DNA of 61,415 nucleotides, from NCBI GenBank assembly GCA_001584585.1, contig LSYV01000048.1, positions 379,395-440,809 on the forward strand, read 5' to 3'. Source of the DNA: Gonium pectorale (Eukaryota > Chlorophyta > Chlorophyceae > Chlamydomonadales > Volvocaceae). The notes below the pieces were generated by a model. It saw nothing but the letters and a program-made list of their open reading frames with translations. It was not told the DNA's origin and did not search any database. A program made the position numbers and the translations under genes. Every line of letters begins with the position of its first letter. Positions within the stretch are counted from its first letter, which is position 1. This document shows, one piece after another, positions 48,989-61,310 of this stretch.

Positions 48989-51900
48989 ATGATTCCTAGC
49001 AAGGGGCAGCCCCCGGGGCAGCCCGCGGCAGGGATGGGCGACGAGCAACTGCCATCGCCGGAGGAGCTATTGGCCATGCTGGAGATGCTGCAACAGCAGG
49101 GTGTCAACATGGACCAAGTTCCCCCGGATCTGAAGGTGCGGGCCTCGCGTGGGGCGCGCACGGGGCTGTTGCCGCTGTGACCCCTGGGCCAGCCACGGAC
49201 GCCTAATTGAAAATGACGCCGAGGCTCCCTGGTGATGCTGGAAGTGCTATGCGGCAACTGCACATCTTCCGTCTGTGAAATGCCCCTTCACCCGAGGGCC
49301 GGATTGAAGACTCGTCACATCTGCTGCCTGGGCTTAGTGCTCATCCAGTCCCTCCACCCCTGCATGTCCACCGCATCTGTCCTTCACCGCCACCATCCCA
49401 TAAGAGCCCTTGCCTTCTCCTCCCCAAAAAGACTCTTCTTGACAACGTAAAGCGCCAGAAGTCCGCGAAGGGAGGCGCCGCGCCGCAGCCCGATGTCCCT
49501 ACCGAGGAGATAACTCCAGAGCCCGGGTGGGTGCTACACGGTTGGAACACGTCCCCACAGAAAGGTGGTCCAAAATCCGGGCTTTCGTCTTGTCAGGGGT
49601 CCCGGTGGCTGGGTGATGGATGGTAACTATTGTTTCCATTCCATGTACGGGCCGCGCATTCGGTGCACAATGTTATGGTTCTATGGCGGCATGGCACAGG
49701 TCCGCCATAGCTGCACGTCCATAGCTCGCGTCCAGGCCAGGCCGGGACAACCCGGCCATGGGCAAGTATTTGATGGCGACCTCGTTCAGCAGGTGGCGGC
49801 TGTTCTCTGTTGGGCTAAATGCCCGGCCGCGGATGCCGTGGGCGTGGGCAGCTAGGGCGGATGCGGCTACAGCTTGGCGGCAGCGCCTCCGCGCGGGGCG
49901 TGAAGCAGGGCGTCGGGCGAGCCGTTAGCTGCCGGGAGCTGGCAGTCGGTGTCCAAGCAAGCTTCCTGCGTGTGTTGGGGTCTAGGGGCTGCGCATTTGT
50001 GGGGGAGAGGCAGGCGCCGGGTGGTCCGCATGGCAAAGGCGTTGCGGCGCAGAGCCCTTAGCCTTGCCCCAGCGCCGGACGCTGTCCCGCTGGCCCGGCC
50101 GACCTGATGGGCGTCTCGCGTCGGTCGTATGCATGCGCCCTTCACTCGCCCACCCCACCCCCCACCCCGCCCACCCCTCCGCAGATTCGTCATCAAGACG
50201 AGCGACACGGCTTCGGGCATGAAGGTGGGGCCGATGGCCGATGTCAGCTAGGGCGTGGACCCGGCTGGTGGGCACGTGGCCAGGATGCGGGGCGGGGGAG
50301 GGGAGGGTGGCGAGGAAGGAGCGTCTCTCGACCGTCTCCCTCGTCGCAAACAACCACCGCCAACTCACCGCCTCAGTGCTGCCCCACCACACCCCACACA
50401 CACTCCTCCTGCCCTGCGTCCGGTCCTCAGCGACGTTAACTGCTCACTGCCGACAGCTGCCCCACTCCGCGCACTCTTATACCGCACCGCTCCATTCCAC
50501 CAGCTTCCAACCCATCCGCCGCTTCGCTCACCCCATGCGCTGTGTTCACTCCCTCCTCCGCCTCCTCCCCCTCGTCCTTCACGACGCACCCCAGGTGTTC
50601 ATCAACGTCTGCTCGCATGACCGGGTGGCGGCCCCGGGCGGCTGGGCGGGTGGCGTCATGCCGGACGAGGTGGCCACCGCGCTGGAGAAGATGCAGGTGC
50701 AAGGCAGCCCACGGGGGAGCCACAGTCGGGGAGGGGGGTTTGGCGAAGCGCAAGGCGGCAGGGGTGGGTCTGGGGCTGGGAGTTTGTCTCTTGGCATGGC
50801 CCCTCCCCGTTTAATCTTTCTGAACGCTGGGACACCGCGAACCGCGTCAGCCTTCACCGCCTTCCCAGAGCCGCCAAGCAGCGCGCACATATTTGCACAT
50901 ATTGCCTCTCCGCCACTACCACCGCCACAACCACCACACCGTGCCCCCCACCTTTATGGCGCCCCGTCACAATCCTTTGGGAGTCGGGTCACGATTATGG
51001 GAACGGCCGGACCGGGAATCTCGCCCGTTGCGAGCAGCCGGCCTGCGCAGCACCACCGGGCGGCAGGCTTCGCCAAAGGCGACGCTAGGAGTCGCCTTCG
51101 CCCCTGAGCTCCCACTTTTACCGACAGTCGCGATAAGAGCGCGCCCTCGGCTTCTCCAATGAATGCGCATGCCAACCCACTGCCCTCCCGCCAGGGTGCC
51201 GACGGGGACGCGGCCGCGGCGGCCATGAGCGCCGGCGAGCTGGAGGCGCTGCGGTTCCCGCTGGCCGCCGGGCCGCCCCGCCCCGACGCGGACCGACAGG
51301 GGCAGCCATGCAGCGTGGCGGACGTGGTGTTCAACACGGACGTCGTGCGCGCGGCGGCTGCGGCGCGGCGGCTCAAGGTGGGGATAGCGAAGAAGGGAGG
51401 CTGGTCAGAACGCGTGACGGCGAGGCGCAGTGATGCGAGTCGAGGGTTTTGTGGATGACGGGGAGTGTAGAGGGCGGGAGCGAGGAAACGAGATGCTGAT
51501 TTGATGAGGTTATGAAACTGTGTACGGTGTGTTGAAAGGTGGTTGCGCGGCTCGGGGGCAGCGTGGGGTGTGGGGAAGGAGGGCCCGGGTGCGCGCGGCC
51601 GCATGCGTGCAGGGGTTCGAAGCGGGCCGATTGGGAATCGAGTCCGGTCAGCAGTTGGCGGCACGCGGGAGGCTGCGCGAGGGATGTCGGGTTCTGGGCC
51701 CAGCTCCAGAGCTGGGCGCCGGCTTTGGAGGCGGCGGAGCGGCCATGTGCGGTGGTCGGGCGGCGCATGAAGCAGCGCAGTCCCCTTGCTGCTGCCACCG
51801 CCGGCCCTGACCCCTCTACGCCCCGTGCCGTCCTTGAGCTGGAGCACACCTGCCGTGCGCGTCGTACATCTGCTGTAATCTGCCGTACCCTGGCTACACA

Positions 51901-53378
51901 CGGGCACGCAGGCCCTCCTCATCGAGATCGCCATGGGCCACGTGGGCTCCAAGCTGGGGCTGTCGCTGGACGAGCGCTACAAGCTGCCCAAGATGCGGTA
52001 CAAGGGCGAGGTGGTGGCCAGCCAGCGCATTCGAGCGGACGACAAGTGAGGAGGGGGACGGAGGAAGATGAGGGTGTGGGGGTGGATGGGGAATGACGGT
52101 GGATGGGGAAGGGGAGTTGATTCTGTCCAGCCGAGGGGAGGGCGCAAGCGCCGCGAGTTGTGGTGTCGAAGGGGGTGCGCTGACCGTCGTACGGATTCGG
52201 GGCAGAGGCCCCCGAGCCATCTCTGGATAAGCCGACTATTCATCGTCCACTGGGGGGAGACGGGCGAGAGCGAGATGCGGGGGGAGTGTGTCGCCGAAGA
52301 CTGGGTTACAGAAGTTGCAGCTGGGCGAGTAGCACGACGGTGGAAAATGAAATGCTGCAAGGGAAGCGGGAGCCACGTCCCCACCCCAAGGGCACCCACA
52401 ACCCAAGGCGCGGCGTTGCCTTGGCGCGTTGGGACGGTTAACGTGTCATTAGCGGTAAAGGGACGCCAATCGCCCCTCCGCCAACATCACAAGCACACAG
52501 ACGCAAACGTGCGGCATCGATACTCCAAACCAGTGTTATGACAAAGTTCATCGCCGTGATCCTACCACATCCGATCCGCCAAACACGCGCCGTGCTTCCA
52601 TCTGCCTACCGCCCCAGGAACGTTGAGTCCGTGTCGTACACACCAGCTCGCCAAAATCCTACTACGTGCGCGTTGCCAAACTCCCGCCTGCCTCTCGCCC
52701 CACCCCAGGCGCAAGAAGCTGGTCACGGAGCTGCGGGACATCGACGAGGAGCCGTCCTTCCCGCTGCGGCCCACCAAGGCACCGCAGCCGCCCCCGCCGG
52801 CACCCCAACAGCAGGCGAAGGTGGCTGCTGCGGCGGCGGGGCCTGGGCCAGGCAGCGCTGCTGCCGCCTCCGCCGCCTCCGCGGGCCGTGCGACAGCACC
52901 ACCGGCGGCAGCCGGCACCAGCGGAAAGGCGGCCGCGACGTCCCCCGCGCCGTCGTCTGCGGCGGCGTTGATGGAGTCCGGGCCAGGGAGAGGAGCGGGC
53001 GGGGTAAAGGTCGAATACGAAGGGCGGCCCGTGGAGTGGATCCGCGTGACGCTGGATCTGCCGCCGGACGTGTCGCGACCCACGGGTCCGTCGGCAGCGG
53101 CCGGCCTGGCTGTAGAGGTGGCGGGGCGAAGCCTGTTCGTCCGCTGCCCGGGTCATCCCGAGCTGACTGTCCCGCTGCTCTTTGCAGCATCGGCCGGCGG
53201 CGCCGCCGCGTCAGCGGAGGTCCAGCCGCCGGCGGCTCCCGGTGCGCCGTATACGCTCGTCATACGCCTGCCGTACAAGTCGTTGGACGAGCACCTGGCT
53301 GACGCACAGGCGCAGGCGCCACTGTCGTTCGGGCAGCTCAGCTTCGCGAGCCGCGCGTTGTTGGAGCTGGAGCCGTGA
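48989..53378 (+). CDS. MOT48: PIH1-domain axonemal dynein assembly factor (MOT48-like)
   Basis: PIH proteins work with HSP90 and R2TP-like complexes in the cytoplasm to pre-assemble axonemal dynein arms. Seven exons: 48989-49135, 49432-49526, 50185-50224, 50595-50696, 51195-51377, 51912-52045, 52709-53378. Phases join, giving 456 residues. The N-terminus is short and helical (PSPEELLAMLEMLQQQG). The PIH1 domain spans about 75-235: EITPEPGFVIKT, KVFINVCSHDRV, ADVVFNTDVV, LLIEIAMGHVGSKLGL and YKLPKMRYKGE. An Ala/Pro-rich linker follows, then a CS-like C-terminal domain (WIRVTLDLPPDV, SLFVRCPGHPELTVPLL, YTLVIRLPYKSLDEHL). Length and the long tail favour MOT48 over TWI1, which is shorter, or PF13, which is longer; this is by memory of family sizes. 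The last exon has two decayed copies downstream. Confidence 0.85.
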
Positions 53379-55058
53379 TGCGTGGAACCTCAGGAGCGCT
53401 TGATGGCACGGAGCGGTGCAAGGTCGCACGTGCTTCAGCTGCTACGGGGACGAGGAGTGGGGGAAGCGGGTGGTTATGGCGCTTGGCTTACGTGCCGTCT
53501 GTGGGCGGCGTCTGTGGGCATTCTGGACGCATGCGAGCCGGCAAATGTGTTGAGCTTTATTGGGGGGCTGTAGCAGGGTCAGGTGTGCCATGGAGGATTG
53601 TGGCCAGGGGTGGTGGAGTGCCTCGCGACACCGCATAAGGAAGGGCTGCTCGCCGCTGCAGCTGCCCTGATTTCGTGCCAGGGCCGCGGAGCGCGCGGGT
53701 GTCGGCTGCTGGTGCCTAGGACCCAGGCCGGCGTCCATCCAGGCCTCTCGCATGGCTGTTTCGCTCCAGCCACATGTCTGCGGACGCCCGGCCCATGGCC
53801 CAGGAACTTGAGGCGCCAGGGTTTTGGGTTACCAGCCTGCGGCTCTCGCCCCCTTCACCCCCCCCCCCACCACACACACACGCATCGGGGACCTCCGGGC
53901 CCTTCAGTGCCCCGCTGCATGTGACAGTGCTCTGTCCAGGTTGGCTGTGCCAAGTGTATGTGCCCACTCGCCTGTACCTGTACTGGAGACAGCTGGTTGC
54001 GGGCGGCCTGTGTCCCCCTGGGCCTCCATACTTGTTTTGTATCCGCGCGGAAGGCCAGGATGGCCTATACACTGCGGCGCCGCTGCAACCGCTGGCTGTC
54101 TACTGCGACCAGCGGGCGGGTGGATGGGGTGCAGTGGGCTGCAGCGTTTTCTGCTCTTTGGCACAGCCTCCTTGCGGGGGGGGGTGCTCAAGACGGCGCG
54201 CTTCACGGGTTGTGCGTGGATGGCCTAGTACTTCCTGCAAGTCCCGAATGAACTCCTAGAATAGACCGTGAAGTGAAGGGGGGTGTGAGGAATGGGCGCT
54301 GGGCGCGGTCAAGCTGAGGTTTGCAGGACGGCTTGACCTGTTGGGGTCGGGCTGGAAGATCTGGCCGGCGTCGCGGTTTGGGCTGACTGCTCTTGCATGT
54401 AGAGAATAGAGTGCAGAAGGCTCGTGATGCCACGATGGTGGTTTGGGTTTTAGGGTTTACCCCGGCCTCCCCGCTTCTTCAGATTCTTTTTATGAAGGCC
54501 TTCACGTAGCTGTGTCGATCTACGTCAAATGAGGTACGCGTGCGTAGGCCAAGGTTTGGGAAAAGCAGGCTCTGCTTTGGGGAGAGACCCCAATATCAAA
54601 CATAGCACCTGGCCGTAGTGGACACTGCTTGGGGTTTTGAGGGTTTAGGCAGACGAAACGATCAGAAGAAACGTGTACGTGCGCAAATGGCTTCGTAGTA
54701 TGAATGATGAGCGTGCTTGCAGCGTAAGATGAGCGGTACATGTTGGCCTCGTGGCCCGGGGGCCGGCCCGGGGCGTCACAGCCGCAAGGAAAGTATGCCA
54801 GCTTTGAAACGGTTTTGCGTGCTTCCCGTACGGCCGTACGGCCTGCGTCATCTGTTTTGCACGCGTGTCGAGCCCTGTCGAGCCTCCTGTTGCTTACAGG
54901 TGTTACGGCCCCTGAGTCTTCTCGAAGCTATGAAGGATTTCCCCCTACTTGCAAGTATTCGTCGTTGTGTCGCTATGATAAGAGGCATCGTTCTCTGCCA
55001 GAATCACTGTACAGAGGAATCGCACACGTCAAACGCTGAACGGCAGCCGTATACCGGC
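53379..55058. other. Intergenic before F-box copy D
   Basis: No gene seen. Open frames on either strand are short. The F-box copy D frame stays open upstream to 54717, but the conserved family N-terminus starts at 55059, so this is probably 5' UTR or chance. A single telomere-like unit near 54447 is not an array. Confidence 0.4.
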
Positions 55059-56852
55059 ATGGCGGAGCGGCCTCCAACGCCCTCTGCAATTGTTGCGTTG
55101 GAGCAGCAGCGGCATGTGAAGGAACCGTCGCCAGAGCCCTGGTCGTTTCGCGTGTGGCCGCAGCTCCCTCCCGAGCTGGCGGAGCGCATTGTGGGCTGCC
55201 TGGGCCGGAACGATATCGCTGGGACGTTTCGCCACCTCAACAAGGCAACGGTGGAGCACTTCAGCGGCCCGCAGCACACCCTTATTCGTCTTTCAGAGCC
55301 GGTGCCGCCCCACGCCTTCGCGGCGCATTGGCTCACGCTGGGAGCCACGCGGGGGCTGACGCTGGAGCGGCGCAAGGATCTGGTGCGCCTCGTGGCGGCC
55401 AGCGGCGTGCTGCAAACCGTGGAGTTGGCGCTGCAGGCGGCAGGCTTCGTGGGGGCTGTGGTTGTTGCATTCAAGGCGGCGGCCGGCGCGGGGCAGCTGC
55501 CGATGTGCCAATGGCTCTGGGACCACAGCAGCAGCCGCACGGAGGACCCCCTTGACGCGCGCAGTGCGGAGGACGCATTAGACGCTGCTGCTGGCGGTGG
55601 CCACCGGCACGTGTGCGAGTGGCTGCTGGCAATTAAGACTCATCAACTGCGTACTGGGCCCGTCTATGCAGCCCTGAGAGGCGGCCACGCGGACCTTGCA
55701 GAGTGGCTGCTCCAGCAAGGCCCCACCCTGCCCATCGACGATACCCATGTGTACCTGTGCAGTATGGTTTACGGCTGCGACCTGCCCACCCTCCAGCGGG
55801 CTTGGCTGCATTTCGGGACATCCCTGCTGGGCCTGGACACGAAGGCAGCTGTGCTCTCCTCTGCGGCCGGCAGCCCCACGCCCGACTGGGCCGCCAAGGT
55901 GGAGTGGCTGGAGGCGCAGGGCTGCCCGCGGAGCATCGAGGCGGCCAGGGAGGCCGCCGGCCTGCCCGACCACAGCAAGGCGCTGGCCCGCCTGACTTGG
56001 CTGCTGGGGCGGGGGTACCCGGCAAACTGGGGCGCTGTACGCGCCGCCGTCCGCAATGGCAACACCTCGCTGCTGTTGCACTTGCTGGAGGAGGTGCCGG
56101 TGGGAAATGTCTTTGAGAGGGAGGAAATGATGTTTCGTGCGGTGAGGGGCGGGCACCTGGCAGCGCTGCAGGCCCTTTACGCGGCCGGCTGGCCCACATA
56201 CAGGGCCTTTTCCCTCCTGGCTGCCAGGCACGGGCACCTGCACGTGCTGGCCTGGCTGCTGGACACGCTGGGCCCAGCAGCGGTGGTGCTGAATGCGGAG
56301 TTCTTCGCCGCCGCTGCCGAGTCGGGCAACATGGAGCTGCTGGCCTGGCTGCGGCAGCACGGCTGCCTGTGGGACTGCGGCGCCTACTCGGGGGCAGTGG
56401 GGTCGGGCTGCGCGGCGGTGCTGGAGTGGTTGGCGGAGCAGGGCTGCCCCATGGAGGTGAGGCTGGGACGGATTTGCTGGGTCGAAGGCCGGGACACATG
56501 GTCATTTGTTCTGGAAACGACTGCGACCGCACTACCCCTGCACATCCACCGTGCTTCTGCGATAGCTACAGCACTGACGGCCCATTAACATACCCTGCAG
56601 GAGAGCGGGCAGCCGTACATCAGGGCCTGCCGCAACGGCGACCTGGCCACGGCGCGCTGCCTGCGGCGGCTGGGCGTGCCCTGGGGCCCGGACGGGAGAG
56701 TCTTCCTTGCCGCTGCGTGGGAAGACTTCAACCCGGCTCCGCCGCCGCTGCTGCGCTGGCTACTGGAGGAGGGCTGCCCGGAGGTTGTCGAGGAGGGGTT
56801 GGTGGGTGGTGAGTTCCTGCGGCTGCTGGGCGAAGACCTGGGCAGCGGCTAG
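55059..56852 (+). CDS. F-box-like/ankyrin-like repeat protein, copy D
   Basis: Exons 55059-56456 and 56601-56852 give 549 residues. After a 27-residue leader come WSFRVWPQLP and the F-box-like segment (PELAERIVGCLG, FRHLNKATVEHF), then ankyrin-like units (GHRHVCEWLL, GHADLAEWLL, GHLHVLAWLL). The second exon encodes ACRNGDLATARCLRRLG and a shorter acidic tail than in B or C. It lies 25 kb from the B/C pair, beyond unrelated genes, yet is closer to them than copy A is. The intron (144 bp) is the shortest of the four and keeps the conserved 3' segment. The role as SCF substrate receptor is inferred. Confidence 0.83.
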
Positions 56853-58522
56853 CAGCAGATGATGGCCGTGGGAGCCCTGCATGTGTGGGGAGACTGTTGG
56901 CCATGCGGTCGGCGTAGTCAGCCATTAGGCGTAGAGCAGAAAGTGGCTCACAGTGCGAGGTCGGCATTGCTTGCGGCATATCTTGCGGCAACGTATTTTC
57001 GTTTCATGCAGAGGGCCTGCTTGCAGCAGCGGGGGGCTGACTGTAGGTGGGGCGCTCGTGGAAACGCACGCAGGGGTTGGGGAGGGGAGTTGCAAACATA
57101 TCACGTGCGCACACACTTTGAGCGGGCGCTCGCAGGCAATACAGACCTGGTAATGGTGCGGCATCGGGGATGGCCTTCAGGAAGGAAGGAAGGCACGGAT
57201 TGCGTGTGTAGGCATGTTACAGCAACGGTTCAACTTGTGCACAGCAGGACGGGACGGACGGAAAGCGCCACACCCCTCTCTAAGTAAGCGTTTTGGGCCT
57301 AAGTATGGGGCAGGCGGGCGGCGCCTAGATGGGCGGACGGCCCGCACTTATGGCCTCCGCACATTTCCTTATGATGCCGGCACTTGGGCGGGGTCCATCC
57401 TTGCACGGAACTGGGTGCCGTAGCAGTAGTCGCGTCGCCAGCCAACGCTCGCCTCTCAGCTTCGACGAGGAATGGGCGATCAAAGCAAGCTGATGAGAGC
57501 GAGGGAGAGGCATACGAGTTGCAGGTCGGGGCTGGGAGGGGTCCACCGCCGGGCGTGCGGTGGCGCAGCGGGTGGTTAGGGGTGTCATGAAGGAGGGTTG
57601 CAGCTGGAGGCTCCGCTACCATACGTGACGACCCTGCCCTCCCGCCTGCATGTGTGCCCCTCAACGCACAATCCCTGAGCCGCCCCGTGCGACGATAGAT
57701 GCAGGCTTCGGAGTGCTGGTGCCAGTCTTAAATAGGCCGCTTTTGTAGGGTTTGGAGATGTAGCTAGCTGTAATTGCATTGATTTGTTTATTTGTTGACG
57801 ATGCTGCTGGGCGTTGGGCTGTGGCTTCATTGATACTCATCGAGAGCAAGTGGATGCGATCAGGATCCGGTTAAGAAGAGACGTCATGGTGATTGGGGCG
57901 CGTGCAGCAGAAGCTCGTGTCCCGAGCAGCGCAGGTGGTGATGCGACAGGTCGGGACAGTTTTGAGTTGCATGGGCGTTCTCGCCGTATTGGGCGGAGGA
58001 GGTGCTGTTCAAGTCGTTTGGACGGGGCTGCCTCCATATCCGCACACCCAACCTTGTCCTTGGGCGGGCCGCGCGTAGCATGGGCCGCGCGTTCTCTATC
58101 TACGTTCTTGTTGGCCGTGGTTGTCGGTGGGTCGGTTGGCGGTTGTTGTAAGCATCGAATCTCGCCTCCGGCGGCCCATGTACGGCCCCTTGCGCGCACC
58201 CAGCCCATCCAGCGCAGCTGGCGTATGACCCTCGTCCAAGCACAGCGGGATGTACGCCACAGCGGGATGTGTGCTAGGGCCCTAGTGGCAGCGTATACGT
58301 GTGCCCGGTGCCAGGCGGGGAGTGATGCGCCACCATTTGGGGGCGACGGTGGACTGGGTCCCTTGGTGGTGGTCTGCGGCCATGTTGGCTTTGCGGTCTT
58401 GAGAGGCCGCGGATTCGAACGATGTGGGGTACGCAGCGTGCTGGCCCTGCTGGGCCAGCGCCGCAGAGCGAGGTCAAATAAAGCGGTATCCGTAACGGCA
58501 GGCAGGCAAAGTCGGCCCCTCC
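56853..58522. other. Intergenic, no supportable gene
   Basis: Two long open frames overlap on opposite strands (57814-58734 plus, 57837-58763 minus). Both read as shuffled Arg/Pro/Ser-rich sequence and extend into the decayed PIH1 exon copy, so neither is accepted as a gene. Confidence 0.45.
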
Positions 58523-58840
58523 TTGCCGTCCGCGGCAGCGACTTTGACGTCCGAGCCAGAGATGGAGAGGGCTCGGCGGTGTCAAGGTGCAAACGGTGCA
58601 TGAGGAGGGCGGCCCGTTCCGTGGCTCCGTGCGACACTGCCGGATCTGTCGCGACCCGCGGGTCAGCTGACTGCGACAGCGCCGACAGGCGGGGCGAAGC
58701 CTCTTTGTCTGCTGCCCACGACACCCCAATCTGAAGTTTCCGCTGCTTTTCACCGAACCGCAAGACGGCGCCGCCGCGTCAGCCGAGTGCCAGCTGCCGG
58801 TGGCTCCGGCGCGTCGCACAGTTGCCGTACCGGTCGCTGA
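58523..58840 (+). pseudogene. Decayed copy of the last PIH1/MOT48 exon (short)
   Basis: Aligns along its length with about 52950-53300 of the intact gene: GTCGCGACCC, GGCGGGGCGAAGCCT, GGCGCCGCCGCGTCAGC and GTTGCCGTACC-like blocks occur in order. Indels break the frame. No other exons of the gene are nearby. Confidence 0.75.
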
Positions 58841-59859
58841 ACATGCACCCCGGCCATACTGCGCATCGGGTATGTACAGAGGGCCACAGCGGCTGTCCGA
58901 CAGTCTGAGCAGCTGTCTGGCCGTGCGGTCAGACGTTCGCCGTAGCTCTCATGTAGGTCAGGGGCGATATGGGGCGTCACTCCATGAAGCGCGTCCGACG
59001 GGTCCTGTCTGGGTGGGCGGTGGAATGCTTTTGTGTGTCGCAATGCAGGTGCCACAGGTCTCTCAGGGTTTATCAAGGCGTCTCATCACGGTGCGTCTCA
59101 CGGTACAGGCTGTGGGGGATGAATAGGTGGATATAGGAGGCAATGGCGAGGCCGATGGCGTGACCGGAATGTTGGGCGCGGCTAACACGTGAGGACGTAC
59201 GTACGTTAGGGTGCGGCTGGAAACCAAGGGGGCCGGGGGTCGATTGAGGGTGCTTTGGCCGTGCGAGCGGACTGGTTAGCTGCTAGGTGTGATGTTTGCT
59301 TGATAGGGGAGGACTCTTCTTGTCCACCTGGATTGCTGAATGGGACACTGGGGAAACGCGTGAGGTGTACGGCGCATTGGGGTTTCCCGTTGGTCACATG
59401 GCGTACAGCAGTGCACAAAGAAAGTACGTGGATGATGCCGCTTGCAATTGTGTGTCAAGGTCTGACTTCACATGCGGGTGAGGGTCACGGAATCTAAAGA
59501 GGCCTCCCCACCCACCATCGCCCTCACGGGGCATGAGCGGACCTGCCCTGGTGGGGGGGACCGAGCCCCACCTGACACATGACAAGCGCCGAGCCGCACA
59601 CGTCCTCTCATATCTCTTTCGCCTTTTACTAAAGAGATCAGCGGTTGCGGCTCACAGAGGCGCATATTGCAAATATTTGGGAGGTCTCTTGGCCTTCACC
59701 CATTACAGAAGATGTTGTTAGTGAAAGGAGACTCGATCCTTCAGCCAATGCAGTTGCGATGCCGTCTAAACATGTGTACTCTCCCTATCGGTTTGAGTAT
59801 GGCACATGTTCCCTCCGTGGAGCCCAGGCGGGGCTGCCGCCCGGGCGCTTACAGACTTC

Positions 59860-59903
59860 CACCGCCGCCGCCACCACCGCCGCCACCACCGCCGCCGCCA
59901 GCA
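59860..59903 (+). repeat. CCACCGCCG triplet-type repeat
   Basis: An imperfect run of CCACCGCCG units, next to the outer end of the inverted dispersed repeat. It is low complexity and no coding role is supported. Confidence 0.8.
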
Positions 59904-59937
59904 GCACACTGATGTGAAGGTGATGTGTGCAGCTGCC

Positions 59938-60195
59938 TGTCAGGGCCCAAAGGTGGCCCGTGCCTCCCCTGGTACCATGGGGGTACCATGGTGCCTCCCT
60001 GGTAGGATCGCCATCCCCATTCTTCCAACCGGCAAAGGTATGCTTGCAAGATGGGAAACGCCGGATCCGCCTGCATATATGGCGGACCGGCACACGCCCC
60101 TGTGGCGCACGCTGCCGTACAGGTGTGGCGCAGCCCCCACATGATGCGGGGGACGGTGGTACCAAGATCTGCCGGTGCCAGCGGTAGCACACGAC
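59938..60195 (-). repeat. Dispersed repeat family, inverted copy 3
   Basis: The reverse complement matches 12099-12317 along its whole length. It carries an extra segment of about 35 bp around 59970-60005 built from two GGTACCATGG-containing units. The end CTGACA is shared with copy 1. Confidence 0.85.
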
Positions 60196-60285
60196 ATGCC
60201 ACCCGCTCCAGACGGGTCCTGCGAGGAGGGAAAAGCCAAGCTAAGATAGCCACGCCCTATCAACGCCACCAGGCGCAGCAGATCC

Positions 60286-60501
60286 TTGACTGCACTGTGC
60301 GCTGGGGACTTCGGATGCTTGTTCGCCCGCCCGGGAGCACCTCTCCCCGCCCCTCAGCCCTGGTCTCAACTGACCGTTGCCCACCCATCACAGTGGGCGG
60401 ACCTGCTGCCGGCCACCGGCATATCCGCGGGTGCTTTAACCGCCGCCGGACTTGCCCATTACAACGCGATTAAACATGTCCGTGACCGCTGCTTGAAATG
60501 A
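60286..60501 (+). other. Unassigned exon-like fragment
   Basis: Following a CACAG that resembles an acceptor at about 60391, the frame reads WADLLPATGISAGALTAAG and ends with a stop at 60499-60501. It looks like the C-terminal exon of a real protein (helical, Ala-rich), but no upstream exons were found in this window and I do not recognise it. Confidence 0.3.
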
Positions 60502-60589
60502 CGGAGCCCGTAAGGAATCCGTGGCCTATTTTTTACAGCAGATCGACGAAATCCTAGTATCCTACCGCATCTGCGTTGCCTAACTAACT

Positions 60590-61310
60590 CCCGCCTCTGC
60601 CTCCCGCCCCAGGCACAAGAAGCTGGTCACGGAACTGCGGGATATCGACGACGAGCCGTCGTCCGGCTGCAGCCAACCAAGGCACCACAGCCACCGCAGC
60701 CGGCACCCCAACAGCAAGTGAAGGCGGCTGCTGCGGCGGCGGGTGCAGCGCTTCTGCCTCCCCCGCCGCCTCCACAGGCCGTGCGACCGCAGCATTGGCA
60801 GAAAGTCAGCCGCTACGGCGATGTTGGGGACGTCGCGGCCGCCTTTCCGCTGGGGCCGGCTGCTGCCGCCGCCGCGGCCGCGGGCCGTGCGACAGCGCCA
60901 TCGGCGGCAGCCGGGTCCAGCGGAAAGGCTGCCGTGTCTACGCCCCCAACGTCGCCGTCCGCGGCGGCGTCAGTGGAGTCCAGGCCAGGGAGGGGACCGG
61001 ACGGAGTTCAGATTGAGTACGAGGGGCGGCACATGGGCTGAATCCGCGTGACGCTGGACGTTTCGTGACCAACGGGTCCGTCATCAACGACGGCGCCGTC
61101 ATGCGCTGGCGGCGCCGCCGCCGGCCTGGCTGTAGAGGTGGCGGGGCGAAGCCTGTTCGTCCGCTGCCCGGGACACCCCGAGCTGACTGTCCCGCTGCTC
61201 TTGACAGCATCGGCCGATGGCGCCGCCCATCAGCGAAAGTCCCGGCGCCAGCGGCTCCCGCCGCGCCGCACGAACTCTCTGTACGTCTGCCGTACAGGTC
61301 GTTGGACCAG
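60590..61310 (+). pseudogene. Decayed copy of the last PIH1/MOT48 exon with its intron end
   Basis: Begins with the intron 3' end and acceptor (CCCGCCCCAG) and continues with an exon homologous to 52709-53300: HKKLVTELRDIDDEPS, the Ala/Pro linker and the CS-like part. A frameshift follows the first 17 codons. A TGA replaces the codons for VEW in the VEWIRV block (about 61038). A deletion and insertion lie near 61060-61120. It runs into poly-T with an N at 61324. Intron retention shows DNA-level duplication. Confidence 0.85.

Noticed and set aside
54440..54462. Telomere-like TTTTAGGG unit
   Set aside because: A single unit with an imperfect neighbour is not an interstitial telomere array.
54717..55058. 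Upstream extension of the F-box copy D frame
   Set aside because: The family N-terminus aligns from 55059, and the extension has no counterpart in copies A-C.
57814..58763. Overlapping frames of about 306-308 codons on both strands
   Set aside because: Both run into the decayed PIH1 exon copy and lack family features.
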